Below are positions 47,577 through 58,340 of a stretch of DNA of 64,000 nt, one piece after another. The translations under genes were made by a program, and so were the position numbers. The notes under the pieces are model-generated. The model did not search any database, had not been told where the DNA came from, and was given only the letters and a program-made list of their open reading frames with translations. Each line of letters begins with the position of its first letter. The first letter of the stretch is position 1. This DNA comes from Phylloscopus collybita (lineage: Eukaryota; Chordata; Aves; Passeriformes; Phylloscopidae): the NCBI GenBank assembly GCA_027886175.1, contig JAJNNQ010000019.1, forward strand, positions 13,936,501 through 14,000,500, read 5' to 3'.

Positions 47577-49976
47577 CTGGAATTGAATTTACATGCATCG
47601 CTACAGTGGCCTTTAAAAGTCTTAGCATGAAAAATGCATGGCTGCCCATGCATTATTTATTCAGCAATGAATAGAATTTCCCCGGGATCAGACTCGCAGG
47701 TCAAGACTGACAAATTTGGCAGAATGAAGCCTGGTGTCTGTCGGGCCAGCAGCAGACAAGGAGGCAGTGGGGGCTTCAGGAAGGCACTGCTGCATGAGTG
47801 TGGCTGTGGAAGGACGGGCAGGGTTTGTCCCTCTGCTCAGCAGGAGAGAGTTTTGTTTCTCCATCCACGGTGGGTTCACGTTGGAATCGCTCCCTTTTTT
47901 CCACAGTGAAAAGCTTTTTACTGCTGAGTGTCTGTGGCACAATCTCCTTGCTTTGATCCACTGAGCACCATTTGTTTCAGCTTTTCTTGTGTTTACTCTG
48001 TCATCAGCTTGAATACAACCTTGAGGCCTTCAGCTGACAAATGCCCCCAAAATTCTCTCCATCTCTCTCATTTTGCCTTGCCAATTGTAATTCCTGTTTG
48101 AAAATAATTTTGTGCAGTCTCCAGCCCAGCTGCCTCCAGAATACCAATGAAGCACATCTGAGGCAGCAGCTCCTGATTTTGCTGCCTGCCCTGCTCCTGA
48201 TTTGGAGACTCTTCCAAGCACTTGTCCCCCTCCCCATACTCTCAGGAATGCTCTCATCCCTCCTGGAATGCCAGTGCCACTCCACACCAAGCTTCCAAGC
48301 AGGGGGGAAGAGCTGGACTTTGGAATGAGGGGATGGTTTTGGAGCTGGATGTTCCCAGCTCCAAACCCCAGCCCAGCACTGCCAAACCCCCTCAGCTGGT
48401 AACTGGGAAAACACGTGGCCACTCTGTGGGCCCTCACTCTGGAAAGACACATCAGAAATCCTGGGAATTCTCTCCCAACTCAGCTTTTCACCCACCTTAG
48501 CAGCTGATTACGAACAAGCACCTTTAACTTGTGTCAGGGTCTCATTACAGAGTAATTTTTTAACCCTTTTTCCTCTGAGCTGTGCTGGGGGGACCCTTGA
48601 TGTAGGAGAGCTCAGGTACAGCTTTGGAAGCCCAATAAACAGCTGCCCATTGCTGGAGGGAGGAACAGATCTGCAGTCACGGTATTTCCTTGCCTGCCTT
48701 GAGTTTTGAGGGAGAATTGTCCCTCCTGGAGCTGCTCCAGGGAGTCTGTCCCAGCAGGACCCCACTGGACAGGACAGACAGACCCTGCCACCCCAGCAGC
48801 ACCCAGTGGAGGAAAATGTTCTGGGGATGGAAGGGCATGACTTGTATGGAAATCATCACAATTTCCATGGCAAGGACCGAGCAGGGCAGGGCAGCTGAAA
48901 GGGCAGGTGGGGACTGAAAGGGAGATAAGGAAATTTGGGGTTGTGGGGGGAAGAAGGGCTGAGAAATGCTGCTTGGAGCAGGGGGATGCTGCTGCTCCTC
49001 AGGCTGCCCCCATGGGGACAGAGGGCTCAGGGACTGGTGTGTGACAGGGAGGGACAGCAAACATCCTGTGTCCTGCCCCTCCTTTGTGCAGAGGGATCTG
49101 CATCAGGAGCCCCAGCTCTGCACTCCGCCAGGAAATGAAAAACGAGGTTGTGTGGGACACACACAGCCCCTGCACACTCTGAGGAAGTGCAGAGTTCATT
49201 AGCTTGGCACACTGTCATTCCTGGTGCAGGGCCAGTGAAGTTTTCCCCACCATCACCCCCCTGACAGGTGCCATAAGTGCACAATAGACATCCTACAAGC
49301 ACAGAAGCATCTCAGTAGCAATCTACTCTGGAGCTTGCTTGAAAATTGCTGTTTGCTGTAACGGTACCCAGGGGAGCACTGCTCTCTAATATTTGTTTAA
49401 AGCAGACTGGTAAAAGTAAAGTAATGCCCTGACTCACTTCTCCAGGCAGGCTGTTCCCCATAACATTGGGCAAAATTGAATCGCTGAAGGAATAGCAGCA
49501 AATGGCTCTGCTCTGGGGTGAGGGAACCTAATCCAATCCAAACGTGCAGGTAGAGCAGCAGAGCCTTTGCAGGAGGCAAATCACAGTTGGCATTTGGCAG
49601 GATGCTGATAGCGAGCCTGCCTGCCTGAACATGAGCTCAATCTCAGCTTGTTTTGCTGCCTGGTTAGGATTTGGGGTTTAAAAGACACTCCTGGGCTGAT
49701 GAGAACCTCAGGAGAGGGAGGAAGATGAGCAGGGGCATCTGGGGAGTCTCAGGTTCTCAGTGCCAGTGGGAAAGCCCAGGGTGGGGTCACTGGGCTTGCA
49801 GGAGAAACAGAAATATGGGATTTCCTGAGAAGAGCCAGAGGCACAGTTCCCCATACACAGTACTGGGTGGGTGAGGTGATGGAAGGGCTGCTCCACCTTT
49901 CAAACCTCCCAGAGCAGGGTTAGGGAAACCTGGGCAGTCCCTGCTGCTCTTTACCCACCTCCCAGCTGCGTCCAGA
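47577..49976. other. Unique non-coding stretch
   Basis: Nothing recognised. Confidence 0.5.
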
Positions 49977-50084
49977 AAATAATAATAATAACAATAATAA
50001 CAATAATAACAATAACAACAATAATAACAATAACAACAACAACGATGATGATGATGATGATGATGATGATAACAGTAATAATAA
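49977..50084 (+). repeat. AAT/AAC array followed by GAT array
   Basis: Mixed AAT and AAC triplets for about 65 bp, then nine or so GAT units (about 50044-50071), then a few AAT units. Triplet register is kept almost throughout; frames through it give Leu, Tyr or His runs by accident. Confidence 0.95.
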
Positions 50085-50209
50085 TCCCCTGTGGCTAAAA
50101 CACCCTGAGGCTGCTGCTTTCCCACTTTCAGAATCCCTCTGATGGAGGTGACAGCTCCTGGCACAGCAGTGGCCGTTCCCTGAGTTCTTTTGTCCAGCTG
50201 ATGCCTTTT

Positions 50210-50635
50210 TGGGGCTACCTAAAAACAGAGGCCAAACAAAAGGAAGGGAATAAAAGGCAGTTCTATTTATTGAAGGGCCTTTCAGGCAGAGGAAGCCCCC
50301 AGGGACTACACCCAAAAATGGACAACAGGTCATGAGTTTTCACACTTTAATAAGTTTGGCCCATTTGCATATTGGGGGTTAATCATCCAGTTACAGCTCC
50401 AGATAATGAAATCATTTAGCCCTAGTTTGTTCCCCCTCAACTCACTTTTATTTACATTTCTCGAGGCCTGAGGCTTTGAGGTGTCCTTGATTCCCAGGCC
50501 TGGAGAGGAATTGTTGTGTCTGACCAAAATGGGGAAGCAGCAGCTGACACTGTATGGAGTTTAGAGTTACACACCAAAGAACTGCAGGATTACAAATGGA
50601 TGAAAAACATAAAAAGCTGAAATCCTGAGGCATCA
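50210..50635 (-). mobile_element. LTR-like element, family C, copy 2
   Basis: The fuller member of the pair with 41003-41395. On the plus strand it begins TGGGGCTACCTAAAAACAGA and ends GAGGCATCA, so both ends could be TG...CA. Between them are AATAAAAGGCAG, TATTTATTGAAGGGCCTTTC, AAAAATGGACAACAGGTCAT, CCATTTGCATATTGGGGG and GTTACACACCAAAGAACTG. AATAAA on the minus strand falls near the minus-strand 3' end. No target duplication is obvious, so the exact boundaries are uncertain. Confidence 0.7.
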
Positions 50636-50675
50636 ACAGACCTCTCACTGAGGCCTGGTGAGATTTCCCCTCTCT

Positions 50676-50805
50676 GATATCATGTCCCTCAGTGATATCA
50701 CGTCCCTCACAGATACCATGTCCCTCAGTGATATCATGTCCATGCTCTCTGATATCATGCCTACCCTCTCTCCTATCATGTTTACCCTCTCTGATCCCAA
50801 GTGCT
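50676..50805 (+). repeat. Degenerate GATATC minisatellite
   Basis: Roughly six or seven imperfect units of 18-21 bp built on TGATATCATGTCCCTCAG, decaying rightward into TATCATGTTTACCCTCTC. GATATC recurs four times or more. Confidence 0.8.
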
Positions 50806-52176
50806 GCCTTCTCACAAAGGCCCCTCAGCCCCTCTCTACCCTTGGAACATCAGCAGAACTCATCCCTGGCAATTTCCCAGAACTGTGAGTGCCTCTCAGC
50901 CTCAAGGTTTGCCAAGTGTTCGGAGATCCCAGCAGGGAAATTGCATTCCAGTGAAATATTGAACTACACAGATCCCTACAACCTTGCTGGTAATCACTCA
51001 GTGACCTGAGAGGTTTCTGTTCCTCCCCAGCCTCCTGGTTTCTCTGTACAAACCACGGTTTGCTGGGCACAGGATCACCTGCAGCTCAGCTCCACGCCAC
51101 TTCCAGGCAGGATAATAGAATGTAATGCAAAATCTTTTCATTGCTCTGGTTGTATTTATCATCCATTCAACTCCCATTTACAGATGCGAAGAGAGAACTA
51201 AAATGGCTCTTTTATAAAAAAAAAAAAAACCAGATGTTGGTGGAAACAATTTTGGGCATTGTTATTGCCATTGCACTGTGCTGTGCTCATTGTTACCCAA
51301 ATGTTTCTGTGGAGCTGCTGTGGCTGCTCAGGGCTGTTCCCATCATTCACTTCTGACACACCTTTGCTGGGCTGCTGCTGCTGCTGCTTTTGCAGTGGAT
51401 TTTCCTCCTTGCCTTTCATCCTTTGGGTGGTGCATGGCTTTCTCTGCATCCTCATCATCCCAGAACAGGTGCATATCCACCCCTCCCTGAAAGCAGAACT
51501 TCTGCACATTCCAGGCAGCTGTGGGCTCAGGAATTCTCAATTTATCCCTAGGGGCTGCAGCCATTTCTGTGGTGCACCCTGGGTTCTTTCAGGGCTGGGT
51601 TTTATGAGGTTATGCTGCATCACAAAACCCTGAAACCCCCAACATTTTGGGGGGGAAAGATTTCTGACAACACTTCCTAGATAACAAATTCTACGTGAAG
51701 AGCTCCAAGTGTACATCACTAAATGAGGTTTGTGGCACTGCTTGGAGGTGTATAAATATAATTATTACCACTTTATGGGTAGGGAATTCAAATTATGAGG
51801 GGGAGAGGTGATCTATCTAGGGTTGTGCTACAACTACCTTGAAGAGGGCTTGAACACATGAAATCAAATACAGCTCTGACCTCCTCAATCTCACTTCATT
51901 AATTTTAGCCCTGAATGATGCATCCATAGGGCTGTCCATGGATGTACCACCACTGGGCCTTTTTCCTGTGGATCAAAAAGTCTGTGAGCCATGCTGAGCC
52001 TGGCTGGAGCTCTGTGTCTTGGCTACTTAATGGTTCAAAGCACAGAAATCAGTTTTCTCTGCTTGAGAAATGTAATCTCTGATGTAAAGAACACTGAGTC
52101 GTCCCAAAAAGTGCTCCTGTCATGCATTTAGTGAGATGTGAATGTTGTGTCTGTGCTGCCCTGAGATCTCTGAGAG
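50806..52176. other. Unique non-coding stretch
   Basis: No gene is recognised. A short A run lies at about 51218-51230 and six GCT units at about 51371-51388. Confidence 0.5.
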
Positions 52177-52204
52177 CTGGGGTTACCTGCTCAGGTAACC
52201 CCAG
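52177..52204. repeat. Perfect 13-bp palindrome, 2-base loop
   Basis: CTGGGGTTACCTG (52177-52189) and its exact reverse complement CAGGTAACCCCAG (52192-52204) are separated by CT. It could extrude as a cruciform. It has no T run after it and is not in a context where a hairpin terminator would apply. Confidence 0.95.
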
Positions 52205-54300
52205 AGTTCTCCTTTGAACCCTGCCGAGCTGAGAGCTTGTTTGTGTCCCCACAGCCAGAGTGAATCAGTGCACTTTAATTCCAGAGCTATTCCTTTTGTG
52301 TCCACCTCTTCCTAACCTTCAATTATGTCTTCATTCTCCCTCTGTAATTGCCCACAAATTCAGTTGTGTGGCCCAAATCAAAGGCAAAGGCAGGGAGCTA
52401 TGTTAAGGTCAATTATCTCGTGCTGCAGTTCTCCTGCAAAGTGAGCAGCTTCTGGTGAACTGTGTTATTAAACAGGAGATCATTCCATGTTAAACTTGCC
52501 CCCAAGTGTGCTTTTTCCTCCAGGGAACACTAACAGGTCATCAGGATCCCACAGGATTTCAGCCTTGGAGGCAAAAAGGCAGCTCAACCCCATTGATCAG
52601 GGCTGGGAATTCATTAGAAAGGAAGAGCTGATGGTTTTATCTGCTTTACAGCCACTTCTTCTGGAGGGTCTCACATCTGAGCCTATCAAAGGTCTGCAAT
52701 ATTAATTAAGCCATCTAATACCCTGTCAAATTAGTGAGCATTTCCCAAATGAAAATGGAGCCCTCAAAGTCTGGTTTGTCCAAAGCCCCTCTGCACATCA
52801 GTGGGCAAAGATCACAAAAGCCAAGGGAGGGGAAAAGCCTGTGAGAACATCAAGTCACTCCCCTTTTAATGTGGGATTATCCTCCAAGGATAATGGGCTG
52901 CAGTGTAAGCAGCAGAGGTTTTTAAAACTCCTTAAAAAAAAAAAAATTAGAAGCCTTTGGGTGATTTTTCTGTGCTGCCAAGTGGGAAATCGATCTGGAC
53001 CCTCATTTTATATGTAAAAAAAATGCCCTAGAAACAAAACCTCCTCATGAATGTGTTGGGCCATTAGGGAACTTTGTGAGTGAAAAATTCTCCCTTCTAG
53101 GCAGCAGCAGAGATTTCAGCAGCCAGCAGGGGATTCCTGGACTGCACCACGTTTCCATGAGATCCCCAAGGAAGAGCCAAGCTGAGACAGATCCTCGTGC
53201 TGAACACACCACCCAACAACCCCAAACCCCCTGAGCCGATGGTTTCCATCCCCACCAAGCCCCAGCCACGAGGAAGTTTGTGTGCACACTGGAGTTTGGA
53301 GGAATGAGTGGTCAGGGAGCTGCTGGACCAGCCAAGTGATGGTTTCTGTCTGAATTGGGATCAGTTTGCACCTATTACAGATATTCCTCATCTCTGCTGT
53401 GCCTCCAGCTCGCTGGTTGGAGCTCCAGATGATTTTCCTGCATCTTAAAATCCCTTGCCTGTGTGTGGCCAGGCAGTGGGGTTTATTTATCAGCTGGAGG
53501 CACCTGCAGGGAGCAGCTGCATTTCCCATTCTGCTGTGCTGGGAAGTATCCCTCAGATTTATTCTTTTTAATAAACATCACACAGATGGGGGGAAAATCC
53601 ACATGGAAAATGCTGCTGTTTTCATTTACACAGCCCAGTGCAGCAACTTTTAAGAGAGAGATAAGGAAATTGTACCACTGTGTCAAAATCTACTTGGTAC
53701 CAGAATCAGAAAATAATCACAGTTTAAGGGAGAACTGCATCAAATTCCAGGAATAAAGGGCACCTTTTTATGAGCTGAAGGTCTCTGAATAATCCATTAT
53801 CTGGAATCTGCAGAGGATTCGATAGGAGAGCCATTGCTGTATTTCCTTTACACTTACTGGAATTCAATTTCGTTTTGTATTCTTCTTTGACATTAAAATA
53901 TTGATGTTTACATCACTGCTACACCTCGGTGCCAAAGCTGGGAGTGGGAAGACAGTGGACTGCAGATAATATGTAAATTAGAGGAAAAATAAGTTCCCTT
54001 CTGGAGGATTTATGGCTCCCAGTGGTTTGTAGTGCTTGGAAAAGGAATCTCCTGGTTTTTACAGCTCAGGATGGGAATCTGTTGAGGATTTCAGACCTTG
54101 ACTGAAAGAGCCTTGCACTTTCTTTTTAATTTCCTCGCAGTCAATGCTTCTGGTCAGGATAATCCTTGAGCTGACAGGGCTAAGAGGTGTCATCTTTCTG
54201 ACAGAATAATTCAAGTTCTGCGTGATCCACATCAAACCTCCCCACCAGCCACTGCCAGTTCCCCCAGGCACTTCAGAGTGGTCTGAGCCTGGATTCAGCT
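52205..54300. other. Unique non-coding stretch
   Basis: No gene is recognised. A short A run lies at about 52935-52947. Confidence 0.5.
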
Positions 54301-54402
54301 CCCATCTTCCCAAGGAACAACCTGGGATGTGGAAGGTGTCCCTGCCCATGGGGTGATTTTTGGGGTCCCTCCCAACCCAAACCATTCTGGGGTTCCATGA
54401 CC
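54301..54402 (+). mobile_element. CR1 LINE 3' end
   Basis: Short plus-strand CR1 terminus: AACCTGGGATGTGGAAGGTG, TCCCTGCCCATGGGGTGATT, and GGTCCCTCCCAACCCAAACC followed by ATTCTGGGGTTCC. Only the last hundred bases of the element remain. Confidence 0.85.
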
Positions 54403-55380
54403 TACAGTCAGCCCCCAGATCATCACCCCCTGACCCTCAGCCTGGGCAACTCTGGGAACACAGCACATCACCTCATCCTGATCTAAAACCAGGATTTCCT
54501 GACTACCTTAATCACTTGTTACAATGGTGAAGTGCCACGGTTAAAAAAAGGAAAAAAAAAAAAGAAAAAAAAAAAAAAGATCATTTTTATTTCTAATTTA
54601 ATTTTGCTAAATTCAACTGGTAACTCAATGCCTTTGCCTGTTAAAGGAACCTCTTGTATCAAATGTTCTCCCTGTGCAGGTACTCACAAACTGTGATTAA
54701 ATTGTCTCTTAATCTTCTTTCAGTGACCTTAATTGAACATTGTAATATCAGTTGAATCTCCCACCTCTTGATAACTGATTTTCCAAAGAACCTTAAGGCC
54801 ACAAGAGCAAGGGAAGTGTCCCAATTCCTCCCTCTTCTTCTCTATTTCTGGCCTCTACTCAATAAAAACAAAACATGTGGCAAGGAATTTTTTTCTCCTT
54901 TCCAAGGCAGGTTGATGATCTGAGGAGTCAAAACATTGGAGCCAAGGCTGGCACTGAATCCAGAATGAATTGGAACAATGAAAGAAACAGAATAAATGCT
55001 GAGAAATGTGGAAAGGAGATATCCTCAAAGATCTCTGGGAAGAGCCATTAAAAGCTAACTGGCTCTCTATTAGCATTTCCCACACTGTAATTGCTTTTCC
55101 TCTTTGGGGCTGATTTCAGGGATCTCAGTCTCCTTTTCCCAGCGGCAGGAGAGCTCCTGCTGGGCTCCCTCTCCTCTCTGAGTGGGAAAATCCTTCCTGG
55201 GGTCCTGAGTGCCTCTGGATCCCTCCCCTGGGATTTCCCGGGCCGGGAATCACTGCCCTGGCTGTGCCAGAGCAGGGCTGAGTGCTGCAAACAGAGCTGG
55301 ATCAGTTTAATCCTCAGTTTTGTGGTGTGGCAGGAGCCCACGGCTGGTATTTTATGTTCCATTTCCTCAAGGACTCACAG
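54403..55380. other. Unique non-coding stretch
   Basis: No gene is recognised. An A-rich tract with single G interruptions lies at about 54543-54580. Confidence 0.5.
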
Positions 55381-55387
55381 GTGCTTT

Positions 55388-55437
55388 TTCTTTTTTTTTT
55401 TTTTCTTTTTTTTTTTTTCCCCTCTTTTTCCCTCCAA
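55388..55437 (+). repeat. Pyrimidine tract
   Basis: About 50 bp made only of T and C, mainly T runs broken by single C, ending TTTTTCCCTCC. It resembles a long polypyrimidine tract, but no adjoining AG-exon can be defended. Confidence 0.85.
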
Positions 55438-55774
55438 GGTCTTTGCAGAGTCTCTCTTTTTCTGTTTGCAGTCGTGAGAGACTCCAAGGCATCAAATGCT
55501 GGGTGCTACTGCCTCAGTAATTCCAGGTTAAACACACGGTGGGATCGAATGCAAACATCAGGAGAGCTCTGATTCCCCAGAGAGCCACCAAAGCTCAGCA
55601 GAACACAGCTCCCAGACACTTCTGTCAGGTCTTTTATTGACACCTCACAAAGAGCAGCCTGCTGACCTCTCCCACTGCTAATTAACCCCACATCCCACTG
55701 CTCAAAGCATGCAATCCCAGCTCTGGTGAGGCTGGAAAGGAGCTTCAATGCCAAGCTGTGCCCCATCCCCACCT

Positions 55775-55900
55775 TGTCCCCAGAGCACTGAGTGCCACCT
55801 CCAGCCCTTCCTGTGACACCTCCAGGGATGGGCACTCCAAACTTCCCTGGGCAGCCTCTTCCAACACTTTCCAGAAAGAAATTCTTCCTGAGGAAGAATC
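55775..55900 (-). mobile_element. CR1 LINE fragment
   Basis: Minus-strand CR1 interior of the 3' region: CACCTCCAGGGATGGGCACT, CCCTGGGCAGCCTCTTCCAA, and CTTTCCAGAAAGAAATTCTT followed by CCTGA. These are reverse complements of the conserved CR1 blocks. Neither end of the element is clear. Confidence 0.85.
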
Positions 55901-56364
55901 AACCCTTCAGGAAAGTCCCCAGCCTGGCTGCAGGGCTGTGAGCTCATTCATGAACACAGCAGCTGCAGACATCTTCCTGCTCTCTTAAAAGAGTTTTTTG
56001 TTTTGTTTTGTTTTTTTAATTTCAAATTTAACTTTTTTTTTCAAATCTCCAAATTTGCTGTTTCCAATCCCACAGCAGTGCTGTGAAACGCCACCAGCAC
56101 TAAATAAAGCAGGAACCTGGGAGCAATGCTGAGCTGAAGCCTGACTGTCAGCTCTGCTTTGCTGCCTCTTCCTCTTTTCTGGGTGGTTTTGCAGAGGTGT
56201 GAGAAGTGAGCTCACCAGTGGAAGTGTGAAGTCACACCCATCCTCACATGGGTGTGCCTGGCTGGGAGTTGACAGTTCACTGGGAATCTGCTTCCCTCTG
56301 AATCCCTGACCTGCTGCTTCAGCCACGGGAAGGGTTGGGAATGGGATCATCAACAGTGTCTGTC
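55901..56364. other. Unique sequence before the family A LTR
   Basis: A T-rich tract lies at about 55990-56041; otherwise nothing is recognised. Confidence 0.5.
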
Positions 56365-57113
56365 TGTCTTGGTTTGGAAAGACAGGTATCAGCCAGGCAA
56401 AGCTGGAGTTTCCCTTAGAATGGGGAATGTAATCCCCTCACCCCCCACCAAATTATAATTTTGCAATTAAGGGCTTTCAGGCAAAGATTTGGGAATAGGA
56501 ATAACAGTTCTTTACTAGGAATACTAACAATACAAATGTAGTAGAAAACAAACAAAACCACCCAACCAAACAGGTAAACAAACAAACAGCAGTTTTGGAA
56601 AGCCCTGACAGAGTCAGAGCTACAACCTGACACCCTGTTGGTCAGGGTGTTGGAAGCAGTCCAAAAGTGAGTCCTCCTGGAGTGGCAGATGTGGTTCTGG
56701 TGGGGTAGAGATGATCCTGTAGAACAAGGGTCCAGTAATGGTGAGAAGGGTCCAGTCTTCCTCCAGGAATCAGGTGAAGTTGGATACTTTCTGTTCCTAT
56801 GTCTCAGTTTTGTCCAGGTAGGAATGAATGGTTGGCTCCACCCGGGAGCATCTCACAATGGGATGATGTAATGTGGACAGTCTATTTTGGGGATATGTTA
56901 ATGGTCCATTAGCAGAAAATATCCCCCTGGAGGGAGGATGGGTGGTGAAAGAGATAAGAAACTCTGCCCCACCTGGTTTTAACAGCTGGCTCATTATCAG
57001 AAGGCATCCACCCCTCTACCCCCAGAGTTACAAGAGATAAAGAAAAAACATCTCCCCAGCTGCTTTTAACAAATGAAATAGAATACACACCCCTGGCTCC
57101 ACAACCCAAGACA
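56365..57113 (-). mobile_element. Solo LTR, family A, copy 3
   Basis: This 749-bp element has the same ends as copy 2 (TGTCTTGGTTTGG at the left, CAACCCAAGACA at the right) and matches it over long runs, including GTAATATT-free blocks such as the CCCTGTTGGTCAGGGTGTTG word and ACAAATGTAGTAGAAAA. It differs by small indels, notably about 16 bp missing near 56896 relative to 26408. Unlike copy 2 it lacks a target duplication: the left flank is CTGTC (56360-56364), while the right flank reads straight into another LTR-like sequence. That suggests a recombined or nested junction. Confidence 0.85.
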
Positions 57114-57440
57114 GCAGGTGTCTGCCAGGGAAAAGCTGGAGCTTCCCTTGGCATGGAGAATGCAAACCTCTGAATTATTATGATTTTGAAATTAAGGGGC
57201 TTACAGTCGAAAATATGGGAATAGCACACAGTTCTGCTGGATCCTTGAGCTGTTCCTCGAGGAATGCAGCTGTTTTCTGTTGGGCAGCACACCAAAAACC
57301 CCTCCTGGATCGCTGAATACCTAAGAGAGAGCACCGAGTCCCTCGGGGCATTCTCAGGGTGTTTAGCAGGTGCAAGGGACCTCCCTGCATTGTGCACAGC
57401 TTTAACTCTATTGTTCTGTACAACTTGTTATTCTCTCTTT
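57107..57440 (-). mobile_element. Related LTR fragment joined to copy 3
   Basis: From about 57107 the sequence restarts the left end of family A a few bases in: AAGACAG, AGGTGTCTGCCAGGGAAA, GCTTCCCTTGGCATGG, ATTATGATTTTGAAATTAAG and ATATGGGAATAG. It then departs from copies 2 and 3 at about 57224. It shares the U5-like side but has a different remainder, so it is either a different subfamily or a mosaic. The first 18 or so bases expected (TGTCTTGGTTTGG and following) are missing at the junction. The right boundary is a guess. Confidence 0.55.
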
Positions 57441-57876
57441 AATTAATTTTTGCTGTTTCAAAGCCCCTCCGATCAGCCCTCTCTCTGATTGCTCTGCAGC
57501 CCTTTCAGAGTGTGATGCATCTCCGTGGGGCTGAAAACACTCTGGCCCCACACCAGATGGTGGAATCCATCAGCACCGGAGCTCTGCTGCCTTTCTGACA
57601 CTGCTGAGCAGCCACTGCTGCTCCTGCCGGTGTCACTGCTGTCACCAGGGCCCAGGTGGGTGTCACAGCCTGGCCTGGGGGCAGGAGGGCTGCACTTTGC
57701 TGCTCTGTTCTGCAGGGTCACCTGTGCACACCCAGGGGCAGCAAACGCAGGAGCAGAGCTGGGAATGTCACATTTCCATGGCAGTATGGGGTGCTGGGAG
57801 TGGCACAGATCAGATGTTCAGGGCTGTAGGAAGGAAGGAGAAGACAAAGCATCCTTTGAGGGAATCATTATAGGAG
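57441..57876. other. Unique sequence between LTR and CR1
   Basis: Nothing recognised. Confidence 0.45.
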
Positions 57877-58340
57877 TGCAGAGTGGTTTGGGTTGGGAGG
57901 GACCTTAAATATCTTCTCATTCCACCCCTGCCATGGGCAGAGACACCTTCTGCTATCCCAGGTGGCTCAGAGCTCCATCCAGCCTGGCCTTGGGCACTTC
58001 CAGGGATCCAGGGGCAGCCACAGCTGCTCTGGGCACCCTGTGCCAGGGCCTGCCCACCCTCACAGGGAAGGATTTCCACCCAAAATCCCATCTAACCCTG
58101 TTCTGTCAGTGTGAACCCATTCCCCCTTGTCCTGTCACTTGTAAATTGTCTCTCTCCATCCATCCTGTAGGTTCCCTTCAGGCACTGCAAGGCCACAGTT
58201 GTGTCACCCCAAAGCTTCTCCTCTCCAGGCTGAACAATCCCAGCTCTCCCAGCAGAGCTGCTCCATCCCTCTGCTCACCCTGCTGCCTCCTCTGGGCTCT
58301 CTCCAGCAGCTCCAGCTCCTGGCTGTGCTGGGGCAGCTCC
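57877..58340 (-). mobile_element. CR1 LINE 3' region, longest copy
   Basis: The longest CR1 in the window, minus strand. The plus strand reads GTTTGGGTTGGGAGGGACCT, GGGCAGAGACACCTTCTGCT, CCATCCAGCCTGGCCTTGGG, AGCCACAGCTGCTCTGGGCA, TCACAGGGAAGGATTTCCAC, GAACCCATTCCCCCTTGTCC, TCCTCTCCAGGCTGAACAAT, TCCTCTGGGCTCTCTCCAGC and CTGGCTGTGCTGGGGCAGC. It covers the 3' untranslated end and probably the last bases before it; no reverse transcriptase motif is present. The left end lacks the usual ATTCT-type terminal repeats. Confidence 0.92.

Noticed and set aside
47321..47653. Phe/Val/Cys-rich and Asn/Lys-rich frames over the G/T tract
   Set aside because: They are translations of simple sequence.
49787..50333. 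Frames with runs of Leu, Tyr or His
   Set aside because: They are translations of the AAT/GAT arrays.
55380..55520. Splice acceptor after the long pyrimidine tract
   Set aside because: No following sequence resembles a known exon, and T/C simple tracts are common without splicing.
57877..58340. CR1 reverse transcriptase coding sequence
   Set aside because: Only the 3' untranslated blocks are present and no polymerase motif is seen in any frame.
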